Assembly: GCA_005222975.1 (NCBI GenBank)
Contig: NJBI01000013.1
Location: 1-61,996, forward strand
Length of the DNA: 61,996 bases
Direction of reading: 5' to 3'
From: Promethearchaeota archaeon Loki_b31
Lineage (GTDB): Archaea > Asgardarchaeota > Lokiarchaeia > Sigyniarchaeales > SOKP01
The translations under genes were made by a program, and so were the position numbers. Positions 26,606-36,234 of the stretch are shown here, piece by piece. Positions within the stretch are counted from its first letter, which is position 1, and the number at the start of each line of letters is the position of its first letter. The notes below the pieces were generated by a model. That model saw only the letters and a program-made list of their open reading frames with translations. It was not told where the DNA came from and searched no databases.

Positions 26606-27532
26606 TTATTCTTCTTGAGGCTCTTGCTTTCTCATTCTAAATTTAACGACTTTAAGCGTAAAGTTAACGATTTCTTCTATGGTGTTCCATCGTCCTTCGT
26701 CAAGTTTTTCTTTCATCCAATAATATAGATCTTGTTTAATGGGAATAGCCGTGTATATGGGTTGCGATAACTGCGCTTCTTGAGAATGAGCTTTATTCAT
26801 AAGCCAAGAGATTACATTAGAAATTAATTTAAAGTTGTCAGCAGCGTGAATGCCGTATGAATCGTGAAAGCCAGAAAAAAGAGACAAGTTCCCTATGGCT
26901 ACAATTTTTCCCATGCCATAATGTCCGATTGCGATTATAGGAGCACTTTCTACGGGTTCGTCAACCCATTCTTCTCCATCAAGATATTTGTGCCAAGCAG
27001 ATTCTTCAGAGGAGAATGCGACTGCGCTAACGTCAATATCTTCATTTTCAACTGATTTATCAATTTCTAAAGTACAGCCTACAGAATGAATAATTTGAGT
27101 GATATCTCGAGTTATAAAGTGTTTTTTGAATTCTTTAATTATCGGACGCGAATTATCTTTCGAGAAATTTTCGTTATCAAATAGCTGATCGTGATTGAAT
27201 TTAATTCCAAAATGTTTTGTTAACTCGGATAAATTATTGTTGTTCTCGTGGTCTCCTCCTTTATCGTTTACAATTAGAAGAGACCCTCCATCTTTAACAT
27301 ACTTTAATAAATCCTCAATCTCTTCAGGAGTTAAATATGATTCAGCAATTGGAACACCTATGATAAACACATTATAAGCAGATAATTTTTTATAAGTAAT
27401 TCCCGCTTCAATTTTTCCCAATTTTAAATCCGAATTAAATAGGAACTCAATAAAATCGGTGAATCCGGGGTCTTCTATTATTAACTTGTTTTTGTGGGAA
27501 TAATCAAACCCAATATTATATTCAGTACTCAT
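26606..27532 (-). CDS. GIFT/GATase-like domain protein (DUF4350/IFT52-like)
   Basis: Residues 1-240 of 308 form a Rossmann-like class I glutamine-amidotransferase fold without a nucleophilic Cys: FDYSHKNKL, YNVFIIGVPIAESYLTPEEIEDLLKYV, GGSLLIVNDKGGD, and GKIVAIGNLSLFSGF with ISNVISWL. This arrangement fits the GIFT (GldG/IFT52) family, thought to bind carbohydrate or act in complexes. A helical tail (IEEIVNFTLKVVKFRMRKQ) ends the protein. The function is unknown. The gene is upstream of the phosphoesterase on the same strand and divergent from the cupin gene. Confidence 0.65.
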   Translation of the reverse strand: MSTEYNIGFDYSHKNKLIIEDPGFTDFIEFLFNSDLKLGKIEAGITYKKLSAYNVFIIGVPIAESYLTPEEIEDLLKYVKDGGSLLIVNDKGGDHENNNNLSELTKHFGIKFNHDQLFDNENFSKDNSRPIIKEFKKHFITRDITQIIHSVGCTLEIDKSVENEDIDVSAVAFSSEESAWHKYLDGEEWVDEPVESAPIIAIGHYGMGKIVAIGNLSLFSGFHDSYGIHAADNFKLISNVISWLMNKAHSQEAQLSQPIYTAIPIKQDLYYWMKEKLDEGRWNTIEEIVNFTLKVVKFRMRKQEPQEE

Positions 27533-27609
27533 GAAGTTGCAATTTTTGAATTAGATATGAAATTAATACATGATAATATTTTATTTAGATTAAAAATTTA
27601 TTTCTATCT

Positions 27610-27969
27610 ATGATAAAAAAAAATTATAGGGAAGTAGAAAACAAAGAAGCGACGTTAATCGATGGCACTCCAGTTAAAAACGTTTACGTTAGGTGGGTAA
27701 TTAACAAAGAAGATGATGGAGCTCAAAACTTCGCTATGAGGCGATTTGAAATTAGACCAGATACCAAAGTACCACTTCACAATCACCCCCAAGACCACGA
27801 AATTTACATTTTAAGCGGAAAAGGAAGATTTTACGACGATTCTGGTAAGGAAGAAGTAGTTGGGAGCGGAGATGTGTTGTATATCCCTCCATTTGAGAAA
27901 CATGGAATAGATAATCTTAGTAAAGACGATCTAGTCTTCATATGCCTTATTCCATATCTCAAAAAATAG
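27610..27969 (+). CDS. Single-domain cupin protein
   Basis: The 119-residue cupin has motif 1 as PLHNHPQDHEIYILSGKGRF (His, His, Glu metal ligands) and motif 2 as GDVLYIPPFEKHGIDN (His). It probably binds a divalent metal. Small cupins of this type have very varied roles (isomerase, dioxygenase, sensor), so no substrate can be named. It converges with gyrA, 23 nt away. Confidence 0.85.
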   Translation: MIKKNYREVENKEATLIDGTPVKNVYVRWVINKEDDGAQNFAMRRFEIRPDTKVPLHNHPQDHEIYILSGKGRFYDDSGKEEVVGSGDVLYIPPFEKHGIDNLSKDDLVFICLIPYLKK

Positions 27970-27992
27970 ATAAAAAAAGAAAGTAAACCTTT

Positions 27993-30461
27993 TCATTCTT
28001 CTTCCTTATCGTCAATGTATGTTGCGCATTTACCTATTGCAACAACAGAGTCGTCTTTATATAGTTTTATTGCTCTAACTCCTTTTGCTTTTCTATGAGT
28101 TATTCTAATTGAATCCAATGGAAGTCTGATTACTTGTCCTTGTTCTGTGCCTATTAAGATATCCACCAATTTTCCCATTTTTATTGCAATAACTTTGTCA
28201 TTTTTTTCAAGATTTAATGAAATATTTTTTACTCCTTTAGCATTTCTCCCTGTTTTTCGATATTCTTTAAGAAAGGTTCTTTGTCCGTAGCCTTTTTCAG
28301 TTAGGGTTAGAATAATATTATCGTCAGTTACTAACAAACTATCGATTACTTCGTCCCCCACCCTTAACGCGGCTCCTTTCACGCCCATTGAGGTTCTTCC
28401 TAATTGTCTTAGCTCTGATTCGTCAAATCTTACGGCATAACCGAGTTTTGTTGCAATAAAAATATCTTGTAGCTCGTTTGAGAGTCTTTTTACGCTAATT
28501 AATTCGTCATCTGGTCTTATTCGATGAGCCCGCACACCTGTCTTTTTAAATTTCGAGAATAACCTTAAAGGGCACTTCTTTATAATGCCCTTTTTGGTGG
28601 TCATAATGAGCATTTCATTAGTGTCAAAGTTATTAATTGGAATCATCGCTGATATGTTTTCCCCCGGTTGCAGGGCGACCAAATTTATGATGGGTTTCCC
28701 TCTAGCCGTACGCGTTTGTAACGGAAGTTCAAAACATTTCATGGAATATACTCTACCTTTGGAAGTAAAAATTAAGATCGTGTCGTGAGTGGAACAAACA
28801 AATAAATCGGTTATGAAATCTTCTTCACGAACAGTCATACCTTTTTTTCCGCGTCCGCCTCGCCTTTGAGCGTGGTAATCTTCTACAGAAATTCTTTTTA
28901 TGTATTGGTTTTTAGTGAAGATTACAATTGTTGGCTCTTTTTTAATTAAATCTTTCCTTTTAAGTTCTCTAATATTTTGGTCTTCAATAATCTCAATTCT
29001 TGTTTTTCTTTTATCGCCATACTTTTTGTTTAGTTCGGTTAATTCTTGCTTAATTATACTTAAACGAATTTTTTTACTTTCTAATATCTTTTCTAATTCT
29101 GTGATACTTTTTTTCAAAGATTTTTCTTCGTCAACTAGTTTTTGTTGTTCTAAATTTGTTAATCTCGATAATGGCATACTCAATATCGCTTGAACTTGAA
29201 TATCACTTAATTTATATGCCATTTTCAATTTAATCTTTGCGTCGTTGGTATCACTAGCGCTTTTAATAATGTTTACAACATCATCTATATTATTTAAAGC
29301 GATTAAAAGACCCTCAACTTTATGAAGCCTACCTTTAGCTTTTTTGAGATGAAATTCGGTTCTTTTATAAATAATTTTAAGGCGGTGCTCGATATATTCT
29401 TCTATTAACTCTTTCAAATTAAGAATCTTAGGTTGTCTTCCTTCGTTTATTAATACTAAATTACTAATGTTAAATGTCGTTTGAAGCCTAGTTCTTTTAA
29501 ATATGATATTTTTCAGTATAACTGGTTGAGCATTTTTAGATAATTCTATAACAATTCGCATTCCTTTTCTGTCAGATTCGTCTCTTAAATCTCGAACATC
29601 TTTAAGTACTCCATCTTTTATGAGTTTGGCAATCGCTTCGATTAGGGTAGTTTTATTCACTAAATAAGGAATTTCAGAAATAATTAATCGATTTTTATTT
29701 CCTTTTGTTTCGACGTCAACTGTTCCTCTTAAAGTTATATTGCCCATTCCAGTTGTATAAGCATTGTAAATACCATTCGTATCAATAATGCTTCCTCCTG
29801 TTGGAAAGTCTGGTCCTTTTATAATTTCCATAAGTTCCTCAGTAGATATCACAGGATCGTCAACTGTTGCAATAATTCCTTGACAAATTTCCGTTAGGTT
29901 ATGAGGAGGCATAGACGTAGCCATCCCAACTGCTATTCCTTTTGTTCCGTTGATTAGCATATTTGGTAACTTAGCAGGTAAAAAAGCAGGTTCTTTTAAA
30001 CTATCATCAAAATTTGGGACAAAGTCCACTGTTTCATTATCTAGATCTTCGATTAGTTCATTAGATATTTGTGCTAATCTTGCTTCAGTATAACGCATAG
30101 CAGCAGGGGGGTCTCCATCGATCGATCCGAAATTCCCCTGTGGATCGATTAACGGATATCTTAACGAAAAGTCTTGTGCCATACGAACTAACGTATTATA
30201 CAACGCAGCGTCTCCATGAGGATGATACTTCCCCATAGTCTCGCCCACAATCCTCGCGGATTTCACGTGTGCGTGATTGAAATAATAATTGTTATCGGCC
30301 ATAGCGTAAATTATTCTACGATGTACGGGTTTTAAACCATCTCTCACATCGGGAATCGCACGCCCAACGACAACGGACATGGCATAATCTATATAACTAC
30401 TTTTCATTTCCTCTTTTAATTCGATCTCTATAATATTCTCTGAAGTCATTTTTAATACCAA
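27993..30461 (-). CDS. gyrA: DNA gyrase subunit A
   Basis: The 822-residue bacterial-type GyrA begins with EIELKEEMKSSYIDYAMSVVVGRAIPDVRDGLKPVHRR. The catalytic Tyr is in AAMRYTEARL (about residue 124), within the usual winged-helix/tower breakage-reunion domain. The C-terminal beta-pinwheel shows repeated GRG/GKG-type blades, including the gyrase box QRRGGRGKKG (standard QRRGGKG), so it should wrap DNA and introduce negative supercoils. It lies 55 nt downstream of gyrB. Gyrase in archaea is a bacterial acquisition. Confidence 0.95.
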   Translation of the reverse strand: MVLKMTSENIIEIELKEEMKSSYIDYAMSVVVGRAIPDVRDGLKPVHRRIIYAMADNNYYFNHAHVKSARIVGETMGKYHPHGDAALYNTLVRMAQDFSLRYPLIDPQGNFGSIDGDPPAAMRYTEARLAQISNELIEDLDNETVDFVPNFDDSLKEPAFLPAKLPNMLINGTKGIAVGMATSMPPHNLTEICQGIIATVDDPVISTEELMEIIKGPDFPTGGSIIDTNGIYNAYTTGMGNITLRGTVDVETKGNKNRLIISEIPYLVNKTTLIEAIAKLIKDGVLKDVRDLRDESDRKGMRIVIELSKNAQPVILKNIIFKRTRLQTTFNISNLVLINEGRQPKILNLKELIEEYIEHRLKIIYKRTEFHLKKAKGRLHKVEGLLIALNNIDDVVNIIKSASDTNDAKIKLKMAYKLSDIQVQAILSMPLSRLTNLEQQKLVDEEKSLKKSITELEKILESKKIRLSIIKQELTELNKKYGDKRKTRIEIIEDQNIRELKRKDLIKKEPTIVIFTKNQYIKRISVEDYHAQRRGGRGKKGMTVREEDFITDLFVCSTHDTILIFTSKGRVYSMKCFELPLQTRTARGKPIINLVALQPGENISAMIPINNFDTNEMLIMTTKKGIIKKCPLRLFSKFKKTGVRAHRIRPDDELISVKRLSNELQDIFIATKLGYAVRFDESELRQLGRTSMGVKGAALRVGDEVIDSLLVTDDNIILTLTEKGYGQRTFLKEYRKTGRNAKGVKNISLNLEKNDKVIAIKMGKLVDILIGTEQGQVIRLPLDSIRITHRKAKGVRAIKLYKDDSVVAIGKCATYIDDKEEE

Positions 30462-30516
30462 ATCTATTTAATCTTTAATAATATTTAATAAAAAGATAAA
30501 TTACACACATCAAATA

Positions 30517-33500
30517 TCATACATTTAAAACATTTGCTTGATCAAAATTGGCTATAATAAATTTCTTACGTGATTTTACTTCTTTACCCATCAGTTTCGT
30601 AAAGATCAAATCATTCTCAATGTAATCTTCGTACATTACCTTCTTTAACATTCGAGTCTCCTTATTCATCGTCGTATTGTAAAGTTCTTCGGGGTTCATC
30701 TCCCCTAATCCCTTATACCTCTGAATTTTTACTGTATCTGCATTTTTCAGCTTGTATTTTAATTTAATACTTTTTAGTACTTCTTCTTTTTCTTTATCCG
30801 TAAAAACATAATGCTTTGATTTTTTATAAGATACTTTGTAGAGAGGAGGCATAGCCATATATAGGTATCCACCGTCTATTAATGGTCGCATGTATCTGAA
30901 AAAAAATGTGAGCAGTAATGTCTCTATATGTTTTCCATCAATATCAGAATCGCACATTATGATGGTTTTATGGTATCTTAACTTATTTAGGTCAATTGCG
31001 TGCTCAGATTCCTCGGTCTCCCCGTTCTCCCTTGTCTCTTCAGTCTCCCCATTCTCGCTTTCAGACCCATTAATTTCATTAAATTCCTGTATTCCAACAC
31101 CTAACGCTTTAATAATCGCCCGAATTTCGTTATTTTGTAATATTTTGTCCATTCGAGCTTTTTCTACATTCAATATTTTTCCTCTAAGAGGTAGTATTGC
31201 TTGATAACCCCTATCTCTTCCTTGCTTGGCACTATTATGCACAAATACACCCGAAGATAGGGCAAAGTTATGAGTATTGGGAACCTCAATATCAAAAACT
31301 TCAATTGGATGTTCTAGAACTTCAACTGATTTTATCTTGTGGTTAAAGTTTTTAATTGCTTCTATTGCATTACTATAATTCCCTTCGAAAAATCTATTAA
31401 CAAAAGTCTCTAATAATAAGATATTTCTATTTTTAGGTACAGATTTGCGAATTTCATTGAATCTATCCAGATTTCCTTCCTTGTCAAATATCTCCTTCAT
31501 AAGAGTAATTGTTGATTTAAAATATGTTTTATTATACGCAACTCTTCTTTTTTCTCTAAATTCAGGTGTCCATTGAGCTTCTGTTTTTTCGCTCCTCCAT
31601 TGAAGTAAGTTTTCATCTTGCCATTGTTCCTTTGCTTTCATTGATAAGTGTGTTTTCATCTCAGGGTTATCTTTAAAGTACTTTTTTACTTTTTTACTCT
31701 GTTTTTTCCGATTTTCCTTGGAAGCCCAATATTTCTTACTCTCTTCTTTAAGTCGCCTATTGTTTTCAAGTCTGTATTCTCTATTTGAATTATAAAATGC
31801 TTTCCAAGATTTGATCATATTCTGTTTGTATTCATCATTTTCCCATTGTTTTTTAGCCCTTTGACTCAATAAATCATGCATCTCTTTCATTATTTCGCTC
31901 ATCATTTTCCTATAATCTGCTGAGCGTTTAATCTTTATGCATTTCTCAATAACATCTGGTCGCTGAATCGTTTTTAAAACATTTTCTCTATGAATCTTCA
32001 AATGCTCCTCCTTTGAAACTCTTATAATATTTGTTGGATTATTATTTAACTTATTAAAATCAAAGTGATGTCTTATTTCTCCATCTTCCAATAAATATTT
32101 GTCAATTTTTAAATTATAATCGTCAGCTAAAACATGTGTGAATTCCCATTTGTGTGTGGAAGGATTTAAAATCATTTCATAACCTTCAATAGTAATTCTA
32201 TGTTCTTTTTTTGATAATTTCTTGACAAGTGGCATTAGAGAATCGGTCTTTTGCAAATACTGTGCCTGTTTATATATACCATCTCTTAATAGAAAAAGAT
32301 GTTCTGGTGTGCAGATAATCTCGTCACCACTATCTAAAGTGATCTTTATAACTTTAGCATTTGTTTTTGTGCTTCTTGGATTCAGAATTTTCTCAATTCC
32401 AATACCCCCATTGCTTAAAATGGTATAACAGAAATTTTCTTTACCTTTTTTTTCTTCTTCGACTAGTTCAAGAAAACTTAAATTTCTACCATCTGTAAGA
32501 GCAACTTTAGTTTCCCCAGAAAAACAACCACCAGCAGAGTCTCCCTCAACAATAAATATTTCGCATTCTTTTGGATTATTAGAAGAACAATCAGCTAGTT
32601 TTCCGGGCATTCTTGCGCCATCCAATATAGATTTTCTACGGATTAGCAATCTAGCTTTTTGGGCGGCTTCCCGTGCCATTTTTGCGTTTATTGTTTTTAA
32701 CACGAGTTTTTTAGCTATTTGGGGGTGTTCTTCTAAGTATTGAGTTAATTTCTCTGTAACTATCTGGCTTACAATTTGTCTAACATCGGGGTTGCCTAAT
32801 TTAATTTTCGTCTGACTCTCAAATTGAGGATCTGGTAATTTAACAGAAACTACAGCGGATAAACCCTCTCTAGTATCAGTCCCACTAAGAACGTGTTCTT
32901 TGTACTTTTTCTCCATAAAATTTTCAATATATGAATTAAAAGTCCTAGTGAGTGCGGATTTAAAACCCGTAAGATGGACCCCTCCTTCCACAGTATTAAT
33001 AGTATTCGCATATGTAAGAATATTTGTTTGATATGTAGTGTTGTATTGCATAGCTAAATCGAGGTAAATTAATGCGCCATTTTCGTTTTCAGCCGAATCA
33101 CTTATAAAAATAATGTCATTATGGAGAGGTTGCTTATCTTTATTCAAATAAGAAATAAATTCTTTAATTCCACCTTCATAAAAAAATTCTTCTTTCTCGT
33201 CTTTAATTTTATTATGAAGCTCAAATCGCGCTTGAGGCGTAAGAAAAGCGAGTTCGCGCATCCTGTTAGCAATTGTGGAAGCATTATAAATTACTTCATT
33301 TTTATCGAAATCAAATATCTCGTCATCGGGGTAAAAAGAGATTTTTGTGTAAGAAGCTGTTTCTGTGGTTTTTGTAATGGTTGGCTCCGAAACTTTAACA
33401 CCCCGCGAAAATTTTTGTTTATAGATAAGACCATCTCTACAAATTTCTACTTCTAACCATTCTGCTAAGGCATTAACGACTGAAAGACCAACACCGTGTA

Positions 33501-33882
33501 ACCCCCCTGATATTTTGTAGCTCTTATTATCAAATTTTCCTCCGGAGTGTAGATGTTCCATAATAACTTCTAAGGCAGGTTTATTATATTCGGGATGATT
33601 ATCAATAGGAATACCGCGTCCGTTATCAAAAACTAGAACAGAATTATCTTTGAAAAGAGTTATTTTAATCTCGTTAGCATATCCCCCAATTGCCTCATCT
33701 ACAGAATTATCCAAAACCTCAAAAACAAGATGGTGAAGACCTTTCTTTCCTTGATCGCCAATGTACATCGCAGGGCGCTTTCTAACTCCCTCTAAGCCTT
33801 TAAGAACTTGAATATCATCCGCGTCGTAAGAGTTTCTTTTAGAAAGGTTATTAGATAAAGAAATATTTTCTTTTTCAGGCAT
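30517..33882 (-). CDS. gyrB: DNA gyrase subunit B interrupted by an in-frame intein
   Basis: The 1121-codon frame includes a 431-residue intein; the spliced subunit would be ~690 residues. GHKL ATPase motifs (LDNSVDEAIGGY, VFDNGRGIPID, GGLHGVGLSVVNAL) come first, then the transducer, then TOPRIM motifs EGDSAGG|SAKQGRD (split by the intein) and DSDIDGKHI. A Glu-rich insert with a duplicated ENGETEE unit lies just before the DSDIDG block. The C-terminus QRYKGLGEMNPEELYNTTM…DFDQ-like (IANFDQANVLNV) is that of GyrB. The ATG start is followed by a short Asn/Ser-rich leader. It is operonic with gyrA. Confidence 0.94.
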   Translation of the reverse strand: MPEKENISLSNNLSKRNSYDADDIQVLKGLEGVRKRPAMYIGDQGKKGLHHLVFEVLDNSVDEAIGGYANEIKITLFKDNSVLVFDNGRGIPIDNHPEYNKPALEVIMEHLHSGGKFDNKSYKISGGLHGVGLSVVNALAEWLEVEICRDGLIYKQKFSRGVKVSEPTITKTTETASYTKISFYPDDEIFDFDKNEVIYNASTIANRMRELAFLTPQARFELHNKIKDEKEEFFYEGGIKEFISYLNKDKQPLHNDIIFISDSAENENGALIYLDLAMQYNTTYQTNILTYANTINTVEGGVHLTGFKSALTRTFNSYIENFMEKKYKEHVLSGTDTREGLSAVVSVKLPDPQFESQTKIKLGNPDVRQIVSQIVTEKLTQYLEEHPQIAKKLVLKTINAKMAREAAQKARLLIRRKSILDGARMPGKLADCSSNNPKECEIFIVEGDSAGGCFSGETKVALTDGRNLSFLELVEEEKKGKENFCYTILSNGGIGIEKILNPRSTKTNAKVIKITLDSGDEIICTPEHLFLLRDGIYKQAQYLQKTDSLMPLVKKLSKKEHRITIEGYEMILNPSTHKWEFTHVLADDYNLKIDKYLLEDGEIRHHFDFNKLNNNPTNIIRVSKEEHLKIHRENVLKTIQRPDVIEKCIKIKRSADYRKMMSEIMKEMHDLLSQRAKKQWENDEYKQNMIKSWKAFYNSNREYRLENNRRLKEESKKYWASKENRKKQSKKVKKYFKDNPEMKTHLSMKAKEQWQDENLLQWRSEKTEAQWTPEFREKRRVAYNKTYFKSTITLMKEIFDKEGNLDRFNEIRKSVPKNRNILLLETFVNRFFEGNYSNAIEAIKNFNHKIKSVEVLEHPIEVFDIEVPNTHNFALSSGVFVHNSAKQGRDRGYQAILPLRGKILNVEKARMDKILQNNEIRAIIKALGVGIQEFNEINGSESENGETEETRENGETEESEHAIDLNKLRYHKTIIMCDSDIDGKHIETLLLTFFFRYMRPLIDGGYLYMAMPPLYKVSYKKSKHYVFTDKEKEEVLKSIKLKYKLKNADTVKIQRYKGLGEMNPEELYNTTMNKETRMLKKVMYEDYIENDLIFTKLMGKEVKSRKKFIIANFDQANVLNV
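31234..32526 (-). mobile_element. HNH-endonuclease intein in GyrB (TOPRIM insertion site)
   Basis: Splice borders are sharp: after EGDSAGG the intein starts with Cys (CFSGETKVALTDG, block A), has TPEHLFL (block B with TxxH), and ends FDIEVPNTHNFALSSGVFVHN before extein Ser (SAKQGRD). The central part has an HNH-type nuclease (HHFDFNKLNNNPTNII…EEHLKIHREN) followed by Lys/Trp-rich NUMOD-like repeats (KKQWENDEYKQ, KKYWASKENRKK, KEQWQDENLLQ). Length 431 residues. The same conserved site carries inteins in some bacterial gyrB genes, from memory of the Synechocystis case. All splice-critical residues (Cys1, block B His, terminal His-Asn, +1 Ser) are present. Confidence 0.9.
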
Positions 33883-34169
33883 AAGAATTTCATTCTTATA
33901 TTTAATTTATTGTAAAGGTAAAATCATCTGTTCTTAATTGAACTTAAGTGATAATTTAACAATTTACATATAATATATGGAATTAAAATGTTATAAATGT
34001 TAGCACATTTTATCGTCGCTTGAAACCGAAGAATAAAAGAATTGGTTAGCTAAAAGCATGAAATGAATTTAGAGATCGTTGTTTTACAAAAAATAAGGCT
34101 AATTTTTACGGAGTTTAAAAAAATGGGCTTGATTTTATAACTTTTCCGTTTGTCTAAAAGGAGGGAGAT

Positions 34170-35033
34170 TTATTGGTTTTTTCTGATTTCTTCTGCCATT
34201 TTTATGATTTCCATTAGTTGATTAGTTATATCATGCGTTCGGACAATATGAGCCCCATTATATATTGCAACAGCAGTTGCGGCAAGAGTTCCGTTTAGTC
34301 TATTTTCAGGGTCAGGTATGTCTAAAGTTGTCCCTATAAAAGATTTTCGAGATATTGCCACTAAAATCGGTTTTTCTAGAACGTTGAGTTTATTTAAATT
34401 ACCAATTATTTTTAAATCATATTTATGAGTTTTTCTTTCGATCCAATGACCAATACCCGGATCTAAAATAACTTTCTTAATATCATAACCCTTATTTTTT
34501 AAGATTTTAATAGTAGATTTAAATTCTTCTATAATTTCTTCAATTGTACATAAATCACCAGGAACAGCTTTAGAAGCCATTAAAATAATAGGTAAGTCGT
34601 GCTCTACTATAAAATCTATTATCGTAGGATCGGTTTTTAAGCAACTCACATCGTTAATAATAATTCTTTTTTTGTGTTTTATAGCAATGTCGTATGTTTG
34701 TTGAGCAACTTCCCGATATTGCGTGTCGATCGAAATAACAATTTCATTTGGGATAATCTTACATACGAGTTCCATTGAAGGCGTTAAACGGTCGAGTTCT
34801 TCTTTTATAGTAATTTTTTTTGACCATGGTGCTGTAGAACGGGCACCTAAATCCAATATTTTCGCCCCTCCCTCGACCATTTCTAAAGTTGCTTTTTCTA
34901 ATAGCGTTAGATCGTTGTATACAGAGCCTTTATAGAACGATTCTGGGCTTAAATTCAATACACCCATTATTACCGTTGGAAAATTATCTCCTATTTCTAA
35001 AAAATCAAAAAGTCTCGCATAAATTTCATTCAT
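34170..35033 (-). CDS. Dihydropteroate synthase family protein
   Basis: The 287-residue TIM barrel carries pterin- and pABA-binding signatures: MGVLNLSPESFYKGS, LDLGARSTAPWS, SIDTQ, INDVSCL, DPGIGHW, AISRKSFIGTTL and the final RTHD. These join a pterin pyrophosphate to an arylamine in folate, or the analogous step in methanopterin-type pterin synthesis. Which of the two this archaeon uses cannot be decided here. It diverges from cofE, 105 nt apart, grouping two C1/hydride coenzyme pathways. Confidence 0.88.
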   Translation of the reverse strand: MNEIYARLFDFLEIGDNFPTVIMGVLNLSPESFYKGSVYNDLTLLEKATLEMVEGGAKILDLGARSTAPWSKKITIKEELDRLTPSMELVCKIIPNEIVISIDTQYREVAQQTYDIAIKHKKRIIINDVSCLKTDPTIIDFIVEHDLPIILMASKAVPGDLCTIEEIIEEFKSTIKILKNKGYDIKKVILDPGIGHWIERKTHKYDLKIIGNLNKLNVLEKPILVAISRKSFIGTTLDIPDPENRLNGTLAATAVAIYNGAHIVRTHDITNQLMEIIKMAEEIRKNQ

Positions 35034-35138
35034 AGTCGTTATCTATATTATTTTTTTCAAACATTCCAATGATAAATTAGATCGTATTCCTATAATTGTA
35101 AAAAAATATTTCAAATAAGTTTAATTCTTTTAATCACC
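35034..35138. promoter_or_regulatory. Divergent promoter region of the DHPS gene and cofE
   Basis: The 105-nt gap must contain start sites for both divergent genes. It is AT-rich with TATTATTTTTTT and TAAAAAAATATTT tracts; no individual TATA/BRE pair can be fixed with certainty. Confidence 0.35.
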
Positions 35139-35936
35139 ATGAAATTATTTTCAATAAGGCTCCCTCTAGTAAAAGAGAATGATCCATTATTTAGAATTTT
35201 AATAGAGCAGATTAAAAGAGAAGGAGAATCGTTAAAAGAAGGAGATGTCATTGTTATCGCAGAAAAAGTAATTGCTACTTCCCAGGGGAGAGTTAGAATT
35301 TTATCTGATGTGAGAAACATCTCAGATAAGGCTAAAGATTTGGCTAACAAGTACGATATGGACGAAAAATATGTAGAGCTAATTCTAGAAGAATCTTCTA
35401 TGATATTAGGGGGTTTAACACACGTTATTTTGGCAAAAGTTAACGATTTTTTAATCGCAAATGCCGGGATCGATCAATCCAACGCCGGTCCAAATAAGGT
35501 TATTCTATTACCAGAAAATCTTAATCAAGTTGTTTGGGAATATTGGAGAGATTTAAGAAAAGAATTCAAAATAAAAAACCTTGGAGTAATTATTGCCGAT
35601 TCGAGAGTTCAGCCCCTCAGAAAAGGAACTATTGGTATAGCAATAGCTACAGCCGGTTTTGAGCCTATTGAAGATTTACGTGGGCATCCAGATTTATTTA
35701 ACCGTCCATTAGAAATTACGATGAGAGCTATCGCAGATGACCTTACAAGCGCAGCTCAATTTCTTTTAGGTGAAGCGGATCAACAGACGCCTGTAGTTAT
35801 CATACGTGGAAGTAATATAGAATTCACAGAAAATCCACAATTAACCACCGAAATGCCTCCCGAAGAATGTCTTTATATGAATATTTTTTCCAAATACCTC
35901 CTGAAAAAGAAAGAAGATTCAATAGATAAAATTTAA
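35139..35936 (+). CDS. cofE: Coenzyme F420-0:L-glutamate ligase
   Basis: The 265-residue CofE family protein shows GDVIVIAEKVIATSQGRV, LILEESSMILGG, NAGIDQSNAG, IADSRVQPLRKGTIGIAIATAGFEP, DLRGHPDLF and ADDLTSAAQFLLGEADQQTPVVI. It adds gamma-linked glutamates to F420-0 using GTP, so the organism should make or modify the deazaflavin coenzyme F420. The last 33 nt are also found, diverged, at 42784-42816, as part of a long direct repeat. Confidence 0.93.
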   Translation: MKLFSIRLPLVKENDPLFRILIEQIKREGESLKEGDVIVIAEKVIATSQGRVRILSDVRNISDKAKDLANKYDMDEKYVELILEESSMILGGLTHVILAKVNDFLIANAGIDQSNAGPNKVILLPENLNQVVWEYWRDLRKEFKIKNLGVIIADSRVQPLRKGTIGIAIATAGFEPIEDLRGHPDLFNRPLEITMRAIADDLTSAAQFLLGEADQQTPVVIIRGSNIEFTENPQLTTEMPPEECLYMNIFSKYLLKKKEDSIDKI

Positions 35937-36046
35937 AGATATATCAGAACCTAAATAAAATCATGTCATTTGTCCCTAAGAAAGTCTTTTTTGTAAAAGG
36001 AATAGGTTATCATAAATCTAAGCTAGGAGCCTTTGAGCAAGCGCTT
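35904..36046 (+). repeat. Left copy of a ~143-bp direct repeat (cofE 3' end plus truncated arginine decarboxylase 5' end)
   Basis: It covers the final codons of cofE (LKKKEDSIDKI, stop), the intergenic spacer, and 28 codons of a broken pdaD copy starting at ATG 35963 (MSFVPKKVFFVKGIGYHKSK). It matches 42784-42926. About 60 nt around the junction (attcaatag ... tttgtccc) are identical, while the pdaD part differs mainly at third codon positions. After 36046 similarity stops and no frame continues. Confidence 0.9.
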
Positions 36047-36234
36047 TTTTTCTATAAATCTAAAATGCCATATCAATTTTAAATAACCTATTTAAAAGTT
36101 TTGATTACATTGAATTAATCTAAACAAACTTTATATAGGAGTATTGTTAGATCGATCATATTATTAAAGTTTAACTTCCAATCTAATAGAATTAGCAATC
36201 ATCCAATTAAATCCTTTAGAGTTGATTATAACCG

